Positions 7,825 to 16,846 of a stretch of 29,576 bases of DNA are shown in pieces. Below the pieces are notes generated by a model that saw only the letters and a list, made by a program, of their open reading frames with translations, was not told where the DNA came from and did no database searches. Source of the DNA: an uncultured Prevotellaceae bacterium. Its GTDB lineage: Bacteria > Bacteroidota > Bacteroidia > Bacteroidales > Bacteroidaceae. The stretch lies in NCBI GenBank assembly GCA_902800435.1, contig CADCEQ010000032.1:1-29576 (forward strand), read 5' to 3'. Made by a program: the position numbers and the translations under genes. Within the stretch, counting starts at the first letter, position 1. The number at the start of each line of letters is the position of its first letter.

Positions 7825-10800
7825 ATGAAAAACAAACTACTGGCTATCCTGGCCGCATGTCTGCTGATGGCGAGTGCCGTCCAGGCACAGAGTGAAGAGA
7901 ACCTGAAGTTGCGCTTCGACTTCTCGTCGGTAGCGGGAACAGCCGTGACCGACAATGTCTCGGGCGTGACGGCCAAGCTGATGGGTGCGGCTAAGGTGGT
8001 TGAGATGGGGTCGTACCGGGTGCTTGACCTGGGCAATGGCTCCGGCTATCTTGACATGACGGCAGCGGCAGGCGACACGTTGGCCGCACAGGGCAATTAC
8101 AGTATATCGGTATATTATCGTGTCGACGAGGATGCCTCGTTGTCGGGCAACGGCTACTTCCTTTGGACCTTCTCTACGTCGTCGGCCTGCACGGCCACAG
8201 CGGGAGCCTACACGGCCTACCGGCTCAACGCACAGCGCGTGGCGTCGTCAACAGGCGGCTACCAGAACGAGAAGGGCTACGACGTCGGCACGGCATCGCC
8301 GAAGGGCCGTTGGATGCACGTCTGCTACACCCAGCAGGCCACCACAGGGCGACTCTACATCGACGGACAGTTGCAGAAAGCCGTCACGACGATGCCGACG
8401 AACAAGGCACTCTATGGTTCGGCAAAACCGACTTGCTGCTGGATAGGCCGTGCACCGTTTTCAGGCGACAACTATTTGAGGAAGACGCTCGTGGCCGATT
8501 TCCGCCTATATAGCGTAGCACTCACGGCAACGCAGGTAAGCGCGCTGGCTGCGAAAACGGTCCAACTGGACTATGCCTTCGAGCACGGCACGCCTGGCGA
8601 CATGACCGCCCTGCAGGCAGCCATCGCACAGGCACAGACGGCCGTCGGCAGCACTGCGGACGACTGTCTGCCCGGAGCCGTTGCCAACGTCGAGGACATG
8701 CTGATGCTGGCACAGACCATCGTGGCCGACGGCACGTACGGGCAGACGGTGCTCGACAGGATGACCGCGCAGCTGAAAGCCGCCGTCACGGCCATGAAAG
8801 CCACCGCCGGGAAGCTATTCGACACGAGTGACGCTGAGGCAGCAGGCATCTACGACACCAATCGCGGCTTCCGCCATCCCGGTGGCATGCACACGCAGCA
8901 GGACTTCGACCGCATCAAGGCACAGCTCGCCACCGGCAACACCACGGTTAAGGCGGCCTACAACCTGCTGAAAAATGCTGCCTATGCCCAGCCCGGCGTG
9001 CAGACCTATCCCGTAGAGAGCATCGTGCGCGGCGGCTCAGGCGAGAACTACATCAATGCCGCCCGTGGTGCGACGATGGCCTACCAGAACGCCCTGCGCT
9101 GGAAGATTGAGGACAACGAGCAATGTGCTAAAGCCGCCGTGCGCATACTTATGGCATGGGCCAACACTACAAAGCAGGTAACGGGCAGCAGCGACCAGTG
9201 CCTGGCCGTGGGACTCTACGGCTACCAGTTTGCGCAGGCCGCCGAGCTGATGCGTGACTATGAGGGTTGGAAGCGCGATGACTTCGAGACATTCCGCCGG
9301 TGGATGCTGCGCGTGTGGTACTATCCGGCTATCGGCTTCCTGCGCAGTCGCAACGGCACGTGGGAGAACACCGGCAAGTGGTGGAAGGCCCCCGGCCACT
9401 ACTGGAGCAACTGGGGACTGTGCAACGCCCTCTGCGTCATCTCCATCGGCATACTCTGCGACGACGTGTACATCTACAACCAGGGAATGTCGTTCATGAA
9501 GTATGACCAAGTGGGCACGTTCCGCGACCCGCGCACCGCCAACCCCATCCTGAACGACGGACTGACGGAGTTCATAGGCAATCTCGTGGTAACCACTTCG
9601 CCGAGCGACTTGGAGATGGGAGCCTACGGACGACTGGGACAGACTAATGAGAGCGGGCGCGACGTCGGGCACCCCGCAATGGCCCTAGGACTGGCCATCG
9701 ACATTGCCCACACGGCCTGGAATCAGGGCGACGACCTCTTCTCATATATGGACAACCGCCTTGCTGCCGGCATTGAGTATGTCGCCGCACAAGTGCTGAG
9801 CACCCAGGGATTGCCCTGGACCGACTACAGCTATGGCACCAACGGCATCTACTATACCGACTCGCGCTGTTGGACGATGACGGAGCCTTGTCTTGGCGTG
9901 CAGATTCGTCCCTGCTGGGGAACGGTGGTCGGGCATTACGAAGGCGTGAAGGGCGTGAACATGCCCTACTCGGAGAAAGTGCTGAAGCTGATGGGCACCG
10001 ACGGTGGCGGCATTGGCGGCACCAGCGGGGGCTACGACCAGCTGGGCTACTCGGTACTGATGAACACTCGCGACGAGCAGCTCTGTCCAGCCGACCGGCG
10101 CCCCACGCCGCTCACCCCGCGCATTGCTTTCGAGCGAACAGCCACGAGCAGCAATCCGTCGAAGCCCTATTCGCCGTTGCTGAAAGACTACGGCACCACC
10201 ATCGGCCACGGTGAACTGGGCGGACTGAAGAACGACTACACCACCGACAACCAGACGGGACTGCCACGGGGCAGCATCGTCACCCTGCAGCCCCAGCTGT
10301 CCGACGGCGAGGCGGACACCGGACAGTGGCAGTGGAACACGGGCGAGAGCACTCGCAACATCACCGTCACGGCCGACCGCAGCTTTATGTACCGGGCCAC
10401 CTACACCAACAGCCGGGGTGTCAAGAGCGAACAGCTCTTCTCTATTGCCGTGCAGGGTGACTGCGAGGAGACGCCCGGTGTGACACCTTTTATAATATAT
10501 AAGGGTAAGACGCTGGACAACGAAGCTACCATCAGCGTGGCCTATGGCGAGGAGGTCACGCTGGGCATCAGCGGCACACGCGGGTTCGACACCTTCCTCT
10601 GGGATGACGGCACCACGGGCAGCACGGTGACGAAAACCGTGGCTCGCAACCGCGACGTGCAGCTCGTCTATCAGAACCAGGGCGGACGAAAGACGCTGTT
10701 CACGTTCCACTTAGAGACGCAGCCACCGCTGACGAGAGGCGACGTCAACGGCGACGGCGTGGTGAACATTGTTGACGTCACTTTAGCCATCGGTCAGATA

Positions 10801-10914
10801 CTTGGCCAGCCAACCCCCACTCCCATCACGGGGACTGCCGACATCAATGGCGACGGCAAAGTGGATGACGCTGACCTGGAAGGCATCTTGGGCCTCGTCA
10901 TGGATAGTAAATAA
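7825..10914 (+). CDS. Secreted LamG / alginate-lyase-like / dockerin enzyme
   Basis: The 1029-residue product starts at the ATG at 7825, chosen because a signal peptide (MKNKLLAILAACLLMASAVQAQ) follows and a -7 promoter lies 29 bases upstream. The frame stays open upstream but is not coding there. Domains in order: concanavalin/LamG-like (about 25-235), a helical spacer (245-330), an alginate-lyase-family alpha/alpha toroid (about 340-755, with GHYWSNW at 524-530 and QTNESGRDVGH at 606-616), two Ig/PKD-like beta domains (785-965), and a C-terminal dockerin-like pair of calcium loops (DVNGDGVVNIVD at 973-984, DINGDGKVDDAD at 1006-1017). The family cleaves uronate-containing polysaccharides by beta-elimination. 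The actual substrate cannot be read here. It is first in a two-gene operon with the next lyase/hydrolase and opposite its likely regulator. Confidence 0.82.
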   Translation: MKNKLLAILAACLLMASAVQAQSEENLKLRFDFSSVAGTAVTDNVSGVTAKLMGAAKVVEMGSYRVLDLGNGSGYLDMTAAAGDTLAAQGNYSISVYYRVDEDASLSGNGYFLWTFSTSSACTATAGAYTAYRLNAQRVASSTGGYQNEKGYDVGTASPKGRWMHVCYTQQATTGRLYIDGQLQKAVTTMPTNKALYGSAKPTCCWIGRAPFSGDNYLRKTLVADFRLYSVALTATQVSALAAKTVQLDYAFEHGTPGDMTALQAAIAQAQTAVGSTADDCLPGAVANVEDMLMLAQTIVADGTYGQTVLDRMTAQLKAAVTAMKATAGKLFDTSDAEAAGIYDTNRGFRHPGGMHTQQDFDRIKAQLATGNTTVKAAYNLLKNAAYAQPGVQTYPVESIVRGGSGENYINAARGATMAYQNALRWKIEDNEQCAKAAVRILMAWANTTKQVTGSSDQCLAVGLYGYQFAQAAELMRDYEGWKRDDFETFRRWMLRVWYYPAIGFLRSRNGTWENTGKWWKAPGHYWSNWGLCNALCVISIGILCDDVYIYNQGMSFMKYDQVGTFRDPRTANPILNDGLTEFIGNLVVTTSPSDLEMGAYGRLGQTNESGRDVGHPAMALGLAIDIAHTAWNQGDDLFSYMDNRLAAGIEYVAAQVLSTQGLPWTDYSYGTNGIYYTDSRCWTMTEPCLGVQIRPCWGTVVGHYEGVKGVNMPYSEKVLKLMGTDGGGIGGTSGGYDQLGYSVLMNTRDEQLCPADRRPTPLTPRIAFERTATSSNPSKPYSPLLKDYGTTIGHGELGGLKNDYTTDNQTGLPRGSIVTLQPQLSDGEADTGQWQWNTGESTRNITVTADRSFMYRATYTNSRGVKSEQLFSIAVQGDCEETPGVTPFIIYKGKTLDNEATISVAYGEEVTLGISGTRGFDTFLWDDGTTGSTVTKTVARNRDVQLVYQNQGGRKTLFTFHLETQPPLTRGDVNGDGVVNIVDVTLAIGQILGQPTPTPITGTADINGDGKVDDADLEGILGLVMDSK

Positions 10915-10935
10915 CACTCAGACTTTTACGACGTG

Positions 10936-13302
10936 ATGAAATACCTATTATCTATTCTCAGCCTGTTGGCAGCGTCTCTTGCTGTCATGGCACAAGGGGA
11001 GTTCCCGATGTCGGGACCCTACGAGGTGATAGCCCGTGACGGACAGTTCCGTGGCACGAAGGCAGGAAGCGAGCGCGACATGAAGGCGGCATGGGACTTT
11101 GCGCTGGCCGGCAGGCACGATGAGGCCGTGCGCATCATTGAAGCGTATGCAGGAACCTTGCGGCTGATTGACGGCCACGATGCGCCTCTGTGCCTGATTC
11201 AGTGCTACTGGCTGTGTCGCGCCATCATGGTGGAGAGGGAGCACGGGACACCGGCCTGGTCGGCAATGATCCGCAGGGCGATGGTGCCTGTCATGGACAA
11301 GTTCGAGGCCGACAGTCCTTACGCCAACGGCAACTGGGGCGCCATCGTGAACCGTTGCCGCATGGCGGCTGCCATTGCCATGGGTGACACGACGCTGTAC
11401 AGAAATGCCGTCGACTACTATCTGCATGCATACGACAACGGCTCGCTGCCTCATTATGTCGGTGAGACCGGACAGTGCCAGGAGTCGGGGCGCGACCAGC
11501 AGCACGTGCAGCTCGGGCTGGGGGCATTGGGCGATGTCTGCGAAATGGCGTGGCAGCAGGGCGACGATCTCTATGCGGCACTCGACAACCGGCTGCTGAA
11601 AGGGCTGGAATACACAGCCCGCTATAACCTGGGGCATGACGTGCCCTTTGAGACGTGGCAGGACTGCACCGGCCTCTATTCTGACTGGACCGAACCGGGC
11701 AGCATGGGGCGCGGACGTATCCGCGACATCTACCGCAAGGCCTACGACCACTACGCAGGGCTTTGCGGACTGAAGATGCCCTATACCAAGAGACTGCTTG
11801 AACAGCAGGCTAAAGCCGACAGAAAGGGCGAGGTGAGAAAGAACATCGAGGCCGACGAGTTTACCGTAAGGGGCGTGGACGAGAATCCGAGAATACATCG
11901 GGCGTTCACCTATCCAGCCCCCAAGGGTGCACCGCTGAAGCATGACTATGACGTCTTTGTCCGTCCGCGCGGCTGCGATCATTGGACAAAGACAGACACT
12001 TATATGGCGAAGGTCAACGCATATATGGGCGACGGCAAACACAAAGTGTGCGAAATCTCGTACGCCATGTTCGACTTCTCGGGCGATGTGCGGGTGAGAG
12101 TAATCAGCAAGACCAGGAAGTTCGCCTCAGCGCGCATCCGTCCAGACTATCGTGGTGTGACGGCCACCGTCCAGAACGACTCCACGGTAGAGTTCCTGCT
12201 GTTCCAGCCTGAGAACGTCAGCGTAGAGCTGGACGGTGACATCACAAGCAACCTGCTGATCTTCTCTTCCAAGCCACCCGTGAGCAAGGAGCAGGCAGAG
12301 CGGGAGGCGAAGCGGCAGGGTCGTGGGTTCAGATACTATGCGCCAGGCTTCTACGATCGGCAAGACACCATCTTTGTCGAGTCAAACACGACGGTCTATC
12401 TCGCCGGCGGAGCTTATTTCACCGGTACTTTTGCCATCGATGATGCCGCGAACGTAAGCATTTTGGGGCGCGGCATCGCCCGCCCGCCCCGTGGCTATGA
12501 GGGGGCTCACGTCTATCGCTCCCGCAATGTGCTGATCGACGGACTGCTGCTGAATACCTGTCCCATTGGCGAATCCAAGGACGTGACGCTGCGGGATGTA
12601 CGCAGTATTTCCCATCCTGCCTGGGGCGACGGCCTTAACGTCTTCGGCGGCTGCGACGGCATACTCTTCGACCGGGTGTTCTGCCGCAACTCTGACGACT
12701 GCACCACGGCCTACGCCACCCGAAAGGGGTTCAGGGGCTCCACCCGCAATGTGCGCATGCGTAACTCGACGCTTTGGGCTGACGTGGCCCATCCTATTTT
12801 CATCGGCATTCATGGCGATGCCGAAGTTGGCGACACCATTGAGCATCTGGTTTATGAGAACATCGACATCCTGGGCCAGGCTGAGCCGCAGGTGGATTAT
12901 CAGGGCTGCATGGCCATCAACTGCGGCGACGGCAACCTGGTGCGCGACGTTTGCTTCGACAATATCCGCATTGAGCAGATAGAGTGTGGCAGCATCGTGC
13001 AGATGAAAGTGGGGTTCAACCAGAAATACTGCAACGCCGCCGGCCGAGGTGTCGATGACATTGTGTTCCGCCATGTGCGCTATTGCGGCATGCAGTCAAA
13101 CATGTCGGTGATTAACGGCTACGGCGAGGGGCGCCGTGTGCAGAATGTGACCTTCGAGGGACTGAAAATCAATGGGCAGGCCATTTATGACGACATGCCT
13201 GGAAAGCCTAAGTGGTACGCCACTTCCGACCTCGTCCCGATGTATGTGGGCAACCACGTCGGCAGTGTAGTGTTCAGAAAAGATGCGGCGCAGAGCCGAT
13301 AA
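10936..13302 (+). CDS. Alginate-lyase-like toroid fused to GH28-like beta-helix
   Basis: The 788-residue exported protein (signal peptide MKYLLS... ending VMAQ) combines two catalytic-type folds. Residues about 35-295 form an alginate-lyase-like toroid (NGNWGAIVNR, GETGQCQESGRDQQH, LDNRLLKGLEYTARYNLG) clearly related to the preceding gene. Residues about 335-450 are beta-rich. Residues about 465-785 are a right-handed beta-helix with GH28-like features (GFYDRQDTIFVESNTTVYLA entry strand, GDGLNVFGG, NSDDC, DVAHPIFIGIHGD). The aromatic HYW motif present in the upstream toroid is missing from this toroid, so its lyase activity is uncertain. The NSDDC acids could be the hydrolase centre. The ATG at 10936 is used (a GTG three bases earlier is possible), 21 bp after the upstream stop, so the two are co-transcribed. 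Polygalacturonase-like or another beta-helix hydrolase activity is possible. Confidence 0.78.
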   Translation: MKYLLSILSLLAASLAVMAQGEFPMSGPYEVIARDGQFRGTKAGSERDMKAAWDFALAGRHDEAVRIIEAYAGTLRLIDGHDAPLCLIQCYWLCRAIMVEREHGTPAWSAMIRRAMVPVMDKFEADSPYANGNWGAIVNRCRMAAAIAMGDTTLYRNAVDYYLHAYDNGSLPHYVGETGQCQESGRDQQHVQLGLGALGDVCEMAWQQGDDLYAALDNRLLKGLEYTARYNLGHDVPFETWQDCTGLYSDWTEPGSMGRGRIRDIYRKAYDHYAGLCGLKMPYTKRLLEQQAKADRKGEVRKNIEADEFTVRGVDENPRIHRAFTYPAPKGAPLKHDYDVFVRPRGCDHWTKTDTYMAKVNAYMGDGKHKVCEISYAMFDFSGDVRVRVISKTRKFASARIRPDYRGVTATVQNDSTVEFLLFQPENVSVELDGDITSNLLIFSSKPPVSKEQAEREAKRQGRGFRYYAPGFYDRQDTIFVESNTTVYLAGGAYFTGTFAIDDAANVSILGRGIARPPRGYEGAHVYRSRNVLIDGLLLNTCPIGESKDVTLRDVRSISHPAWGDGLNVFGGCDGILFDRVFCRNSDDCTTAYATRKGFRGSTRNVRMRNSTLWADVAHPIFIGIHGDAEVGDTIEHLVYENIDILGQAEPQVDYQGCMAINCGDGNLVRDVCFDNIRIEQIECGSIVQMKVGFNQKYCNAAGRGVDDIVFRHVRYCGMQSNMSVINGYGEGRRVQNVTFEGLKINGQAIYDDMPGKPKWYATSDLVPMYVGNHVGSVVFRKDAAQSR

Positions 13303-13348
13303 TTTGGGATTGCCATACAGAAACTTGCCGGGACTTCCAAATTAAACG

Positions 13349-13381
13349 ACGCAAAATGCGGAATCTTCGTTTATTTTGCGT
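13349..13381. repeat. 9-bp inverted repeat before the mfd promoter
   Basis: ACGCAAAAT at 13349-13357 and ATTTTGCGT at 13373-13381 are perfect reverse complements around a 15-base loop. The right arm shares one base with the mfd -7 element. It could be an operator or the end structure of the upstream lyase transcript. There is no T-run to support a terminator. Confidence 0.4.
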
Positions 13382-13388
13382 ACCTTTG
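13381..13388 (+). promoter_or_regulatory. -7 promoter element TACCTTTG for mfd
   Basis: TACCTTTG fits the Bacteroidetes -7 consensus and lies 14 bases before the mfd ATG. No TTTG is present 18-21 bp upstream. Confidence 0.6.
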
Positions 13389-13402
13389 CACCGCTTTAAG
13401 CG

Positions 13403-16400
13403 ATGAACATACAGGAACTGAGTAAACAGTATGCCAAGCGGCCGCAGGTGGCGGCGCTGGCGAAAGCCGTGGGAAATGTTCGGGAACGACGCATTTTCCT
13501 CGAGGGCTTGTTGGCCTCCAGCGGGCCGTTGGTGTTCGGCAGTCTGGCTCAGAAAACCGCTGCCACGATACTTTTCATTCTTCAGGACGCCGAGGAGGCG
13601 GGGTACTTCTACCACGACCTGACGCAGCTGATGGGCGACCGGCAGGTGCTGTTCTTCCCGTCGAGCTACAGGCGGTCGGTGAAGTACGCCCAGCGCGACC
13701 CGGCCAACGAGATACTGCGCACGGAGGTGCTGTCGCAATTGGCGGCAGAGGGCAGGGGACTCTACATCGTCTCTTACCCCGAGGCGGTGGCCGAGATGGT
13801 GGTGTCGAAGAAGCGGCTCGATACGAGGACGCTGACGCTGACCACTGGCCAGACGGTGGCGACGGCCACGATCGAGCAGACGCTGCAGGAGTTCGGATTC
13901 CGCGAGGTGGACTACGTCTACGAGCCGGGGCAGTATGCCCTGCGCGGCTCCATCCTCGACGTCTATTCCTATAGCAGTGAGTTCCCATTCCGTATCGACT
14001 TCTTTGGCGACGAGATAGACAGCATCCGCACGTTCGAGGTGGAGGACCAGCTGTCGAAGGAGCGCCGTGAGCGGGTGGACATCGTGCCCGAGCTGGCAGG
14101 ACTGACGGAGGACAAGGAGTCGCTGTTCAAGTTCTTGCCCGACGATACGCTGCTCTGTCTGAAGGACTACGGCTACGTGGCCGATGCCATCGACCGCACC
14201 TTTCAGGAGGGTTTCTCGAAGCAGGCCGTCATGGAGCGTATGGAGGAGGCTGAGTCGGAGATGGAACAGCAGGAGATTGAGCAGCAGCTGCGCCGTGAGA
14301 GCCAGCTCATCAACGGCAGCCAGTTCAAGGCCGACAGCGAGCGCTTCCGCCGCATAGAGCTAAGGGGTAGGGGAGAGGGCACCGCCATCTCGTTCAACAT
14401 CACCGCCCAGCCCCTGTTCCACAAGAACTTCGAACTGCTGACCAAGACGCTGACGGACTATCAGCTGAAGGGCTACAACCTGTTTATACTGGCCGACAGC
14501 AAGAAGCAGCAGGAACGGCTGAAGGACATTCTGGCCGAGACTGATAAAAACTTGCAGTTCGTTCCCGTTGACAAGACTTTGCACGAAGGCCTCATCGACC
14601 ATGATGCGCGCGCCTGCTTCCTGACCGACCACCAGATATTCGACCGTTTCCATAAGTACAACCTGAAGAGCGACAAGGCCCGCACGGGCAAGGTGGCTCT
14701 GACGCTGAAGGAGATACAGCAGTTTGAAATTGGCGACTTCGTGGTACACATCGACCACGGCATTGGCAAGTTCGGCGGACTGGTGCGTATGCCAGTCACC
14801 TCCCCTACGGGGGGAGGCCGGGAGGGGGCCTATCAGGAAATGATCAAGATTACCTACCAGCGGGGCGACTGCATCTACGTGTCGATCCACTCGCTCTACA
14901 AGGTGTCGAAGTACAAGTCGCAGGACGGTGGCGAGGCGCCTCGCCTTTCGACACTGGGCACCGGGCAGTGGGAACGGCTGAAGGAGCGCACGAAGAAGCA
15001 CATCAAGGACATTGCCCGCGACCTGATCAAACTCTATGCCAAGCGGCGCCGTGAGAAGGGTTTTGCCTTTAGCCACGACTCGTACATGCAGCACGAGCTG
15101 GAGGCCTCGTTTCTCTACGAGGACACCCCCGACCAGCTGAAGGCTACGCAGGATGTGAAGGCCGATATGGAGATGGCCAAGCCGATGGACCGCCTGGTCT
15201 GCGGCGACGTGGGCTTCGGCAAGACCGAAGTGGCCGTGCGTGCGGCATTCAAGGCGGCCTGTGACGGCAAGCAGGTGGCCGTGATGGTGCCCACGACGGT
15301 ACTCGCTTACCAGCACTTCCACACCTTCAGCAGCCGGCTGAAGGACATGCCCGTCCGCGTTGACTACCTGACCCGTGCCCGTACGGCCAAGCAGACGACG
15401 GCTATCTTGAAGGATCTGGAGGCAGGCAAGATAGATATTATAATAGGTACGCACAAGCTGATAGGTAAGACGGTGAAGTTCCACGACCTCGGACTGCTCA
15501 TCATCGACGAGGAGCAGAAGTTCGGCGTGGCCACCAAGGAGAAACTGCGCCAGATGAAGTCGAATGTCGATACGCTGACGATGTCGGCAACGCCCATCCC
15601 GCGAACGCTGCAGTTCTCGCTTGTCGGTGCCCGCGACCTGAGCGTCATACAGACACCGCCGCCCAACCGCTACCCCATACAGACGGAGATTCACACCTTC
15701 AGTGCCGAAATCATTACTGACGCCATCAACTTCGAGATGTCGCGCAACGGTCAGGTGTACTTCGTCAATAATCGCATATCAGACCTGACCCGCATAGCCG
15801 AGCTGATACACAACAACGTGCCCGATGCCCGTGTGGCCATCGGTCACGGACAGATGAAGCCCGAGGAACTGGAGCAGATTATCCTCGACTTCTCCAACTA
15901 CGACTACGACGTGCTGCTGTCGACGACCATCGTCGAGAATGGCATCGACATTCCCAACGCCAACACCATCATCATCAACTCAGCCCACCACTTCGGACTC
16001 TCTGACCTCCACCAGATGCGCGGTCGCGTGGGGCGTGGCAACCGCAAGGCTTTCTGCTACCTGCTGGCACCGCCCCTTGCAGCCCTCCCCGTGGAGAGCC
16101 GCCGCCGCTTAGAGGCCCTCGAGAACTTCAGCGACCTCGGCTCGGGCATCAACATCGCCATGCAGGACCTCGACATCCGAGGTGCCGGCAACCTGCTCGG
16201 CAGTGAGCAGTCGGGCTTCATCAGCGACCTGGGCTACGAGACCTACCAGAAGATACTGAATGAGGCGATGGCGGAGCTGAGGAATGAGGAGAAAGCCTCC
16301 CCAAGCCCCTCCAAAAGAGGGGGCGCTGGGATGCATTCATCAGGTAATCAAACATCCCCTCCTTTGGAGGGGCTTGGGGAGGCTTTCAGCTTCGTCGCCG

Positions 16401-16846
16401 ACTGCACCCTCGAAAGCGACCTCGAGATGTACTTTCCAGATCAGTATGTGCCGTCAGACTCAGAGCGTATGCTGCTATACAGAGAACTCGACAACATGCG
16501 GAATGACCAGGAGCTGGAGGCTTACCGCACACGACTCATCGACCGTTTTGGGCCAATACCAGCCGTAGCCGAGGAACTTATACGCGTAGTCCCTCTGCGT
16601 CGCCTCGGCAAGCAGTTCGGGTGCGAGAAAATCATGTTGAAGCAGGGACGCATGTTCCTCTATTTCGTCAGCAACTCCGACAGTCCCTACTACCAGAGCG
16701 ATGCTTTCGGTCGGGTGCTCGACTATGTTGGCCGGAATGTGCGCCGCTGTAACTTGAAAGAGCAGAACGGCAAGCGCTCGATGGTTGTCAGCGACGTGCC
16801 TACGGTTGAGGAGGCTGTCCGAATACTTGGTTCCATTCTTCCTTGA
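13403..16846 (+). CDS. mfd: Transcription-repair coupling factor Mfd
   Basis: The 1147-residue Mfd is a DNA translocase that removes RNA polymerase stalled at lesions and recruits the UvrABC excision system. Visible parts are the UvrB-homology N-terminus (SSYRRSVKYAQRDP; YEPGQYALRGSILDVYS), the polymerase-interaction domain (GDFVVHIDHGIGKFGGL, about 443-459), and the RecG-like motor with Walker A GDVGFGKTE (about 600), DEEQKFG (about 702), SATPIPRTL and QMRGRVGRG (about 871). A C-terminal regulatory domain follows. Two stretches do not belong to the family: about residues 463-477 (TSPTGGGREG) and about 962-995 (SPSKRGGAG to PPLEGLGEA). Both coincide with palindromic repeat DNA inserted in frame. 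The short LRGRGEG at about 319-325 may be a third remnant. All motor motifs remain intact, so the protein is probably functional. Its 3' end overlaps the convergent NusG-like gene by 47 bp. Confidence 0.96.
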   Translation: MNIQELSKQYAKRPQVAALAKAVGNVRERRIFLEGLLASSGPLVFGSLAQKTAATILFILQDAEEAGYFYHDLTQLMGDRQVLFFPSSYRRSVKYAQRDPANEILRTEVLSQLAAEGRGLYIVSYPEAVAEMVVSKKRLDTRTLTLTTGQTVATATIEQTLQEFGFREVDYVYEPGQYALRGSILDVYSYSSEFPFRIDFFGDEIDSIRTFEVEDQLSKERRERVDIVPELAGLTEDKESLFKFLPDDTLLCLKDYGYVADAIDRTFQEGFSKQAVMERMEEAESEMEQQEIEQQLRRESQLINGSQFKADSERFRRIELRGRGEGTAISFNITAQPLFHKNFELLTKTLTDYQLKGYNLFILADSKKQQERLKDILAETDKNLQFVPVDKTLHEGLIDHDARACFLTDHQIFDRFHKYNLKSDKARTGKVALTLKEIQQFEIGDFVVHIDHGIGKFGGLVRMPVTSPTGGGREGAYQEMIKITYQRGDCIYVSIHSLYKVSKYKSQDGGEAPRLSTLGTGQWERLKERTKKHIKDIARDLIKLYAKRRREKGFAFSHDSYMQHELEASFLYEDTPDQLKATQDVKADMEMAKPMDRLVCGDVGFGKTEVAVRAAFKAACDGKQVAVMVPTTVLAYQHFHTFSSRLKDMPVRVDYLTRARTAKQTTAILKDLEAGKIDIIIGTHKLIGKTVKFHDLGLLIIDEEQKFGVATKEKLRQMKSNVDTLTMSATPIPRTLQFSLVGARDLSVIQTPPPNRYPIQTEIHTFSAEIITDAINFEMSRNGQVYFVNNRISDLTRIAELIHNNVPDARVAIGHGQMKPEELEQIILDFSNYDYDVLLSTTIVENGIDIPNANTIIINSAHHFGLSDLHQMRGRVGRGNRKAFCYLLAPPLAALPVESRRRLEALENFSDLGSGINIAMQDLDIRGAGNLLGSEQSGFISDLGYETYQKILNEAMAELRNEEKASPSPSKRGGAGMHSSGNQTSPPLEGLGEAFSFVADCTLESDLEMYFPDQYVPSDSERMLLYRELDNMRNDQELEAYRTRLIDRFGPIPAVAEELIRVVPLRRLGKQFGCEKIMLKQGRMFLYFVSNSDSPYYQSDAFGRVLDYVGRNVRRCNLKEQNGKRSMVVSDVPTVEEAVRILGSILP
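14799..14817. repeat. Hairpin repeat remnant inserted in mfd
   Basis: CCTCCCC (14799-14805) pairs with GGGGAGG (14811-14817) around TACGG, followed by CCGGGAGGGGG. This G/C-run palindrome resembles intergenic repetitive elements, lies inside the mfd frame, and encodes residues absent from normal Mfd. Confidence 0.6.
16292..16386. repeat. BIME-like palindromic repeat element inside mfd
   Basis: AAAGCCTCCCCAAGCCCCTC starts a 24-base arm at 16292-16315 that is perfectly inverted at 16363-16386, with a 47-base interior. Each arm is half of a further hairpin; on the right, CCCCTCC-TTT-GGAGGGG is perfect. Two hairpin units facing each other is the layout of REP/BIME-type elements, which normally lie between genes. 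Here the element lies within mfd, and its roughly 34 encoded residues keep the frame. Confidence 0.8.

Noticed and set aside
13303..13402. Rho-independent terminator after the beta-helix enzyme
   Set aside because: The 9-bp inverted repeat is AT-rich, lacks a T-run and overlaps the mfd promoter, so it was kept only as a repeat.
14360..15694. 444-codon open frame antisense to mfd
   Set aside because: No recognisable domain, no promoter or start context, and composition typical of antisense to a real gene.
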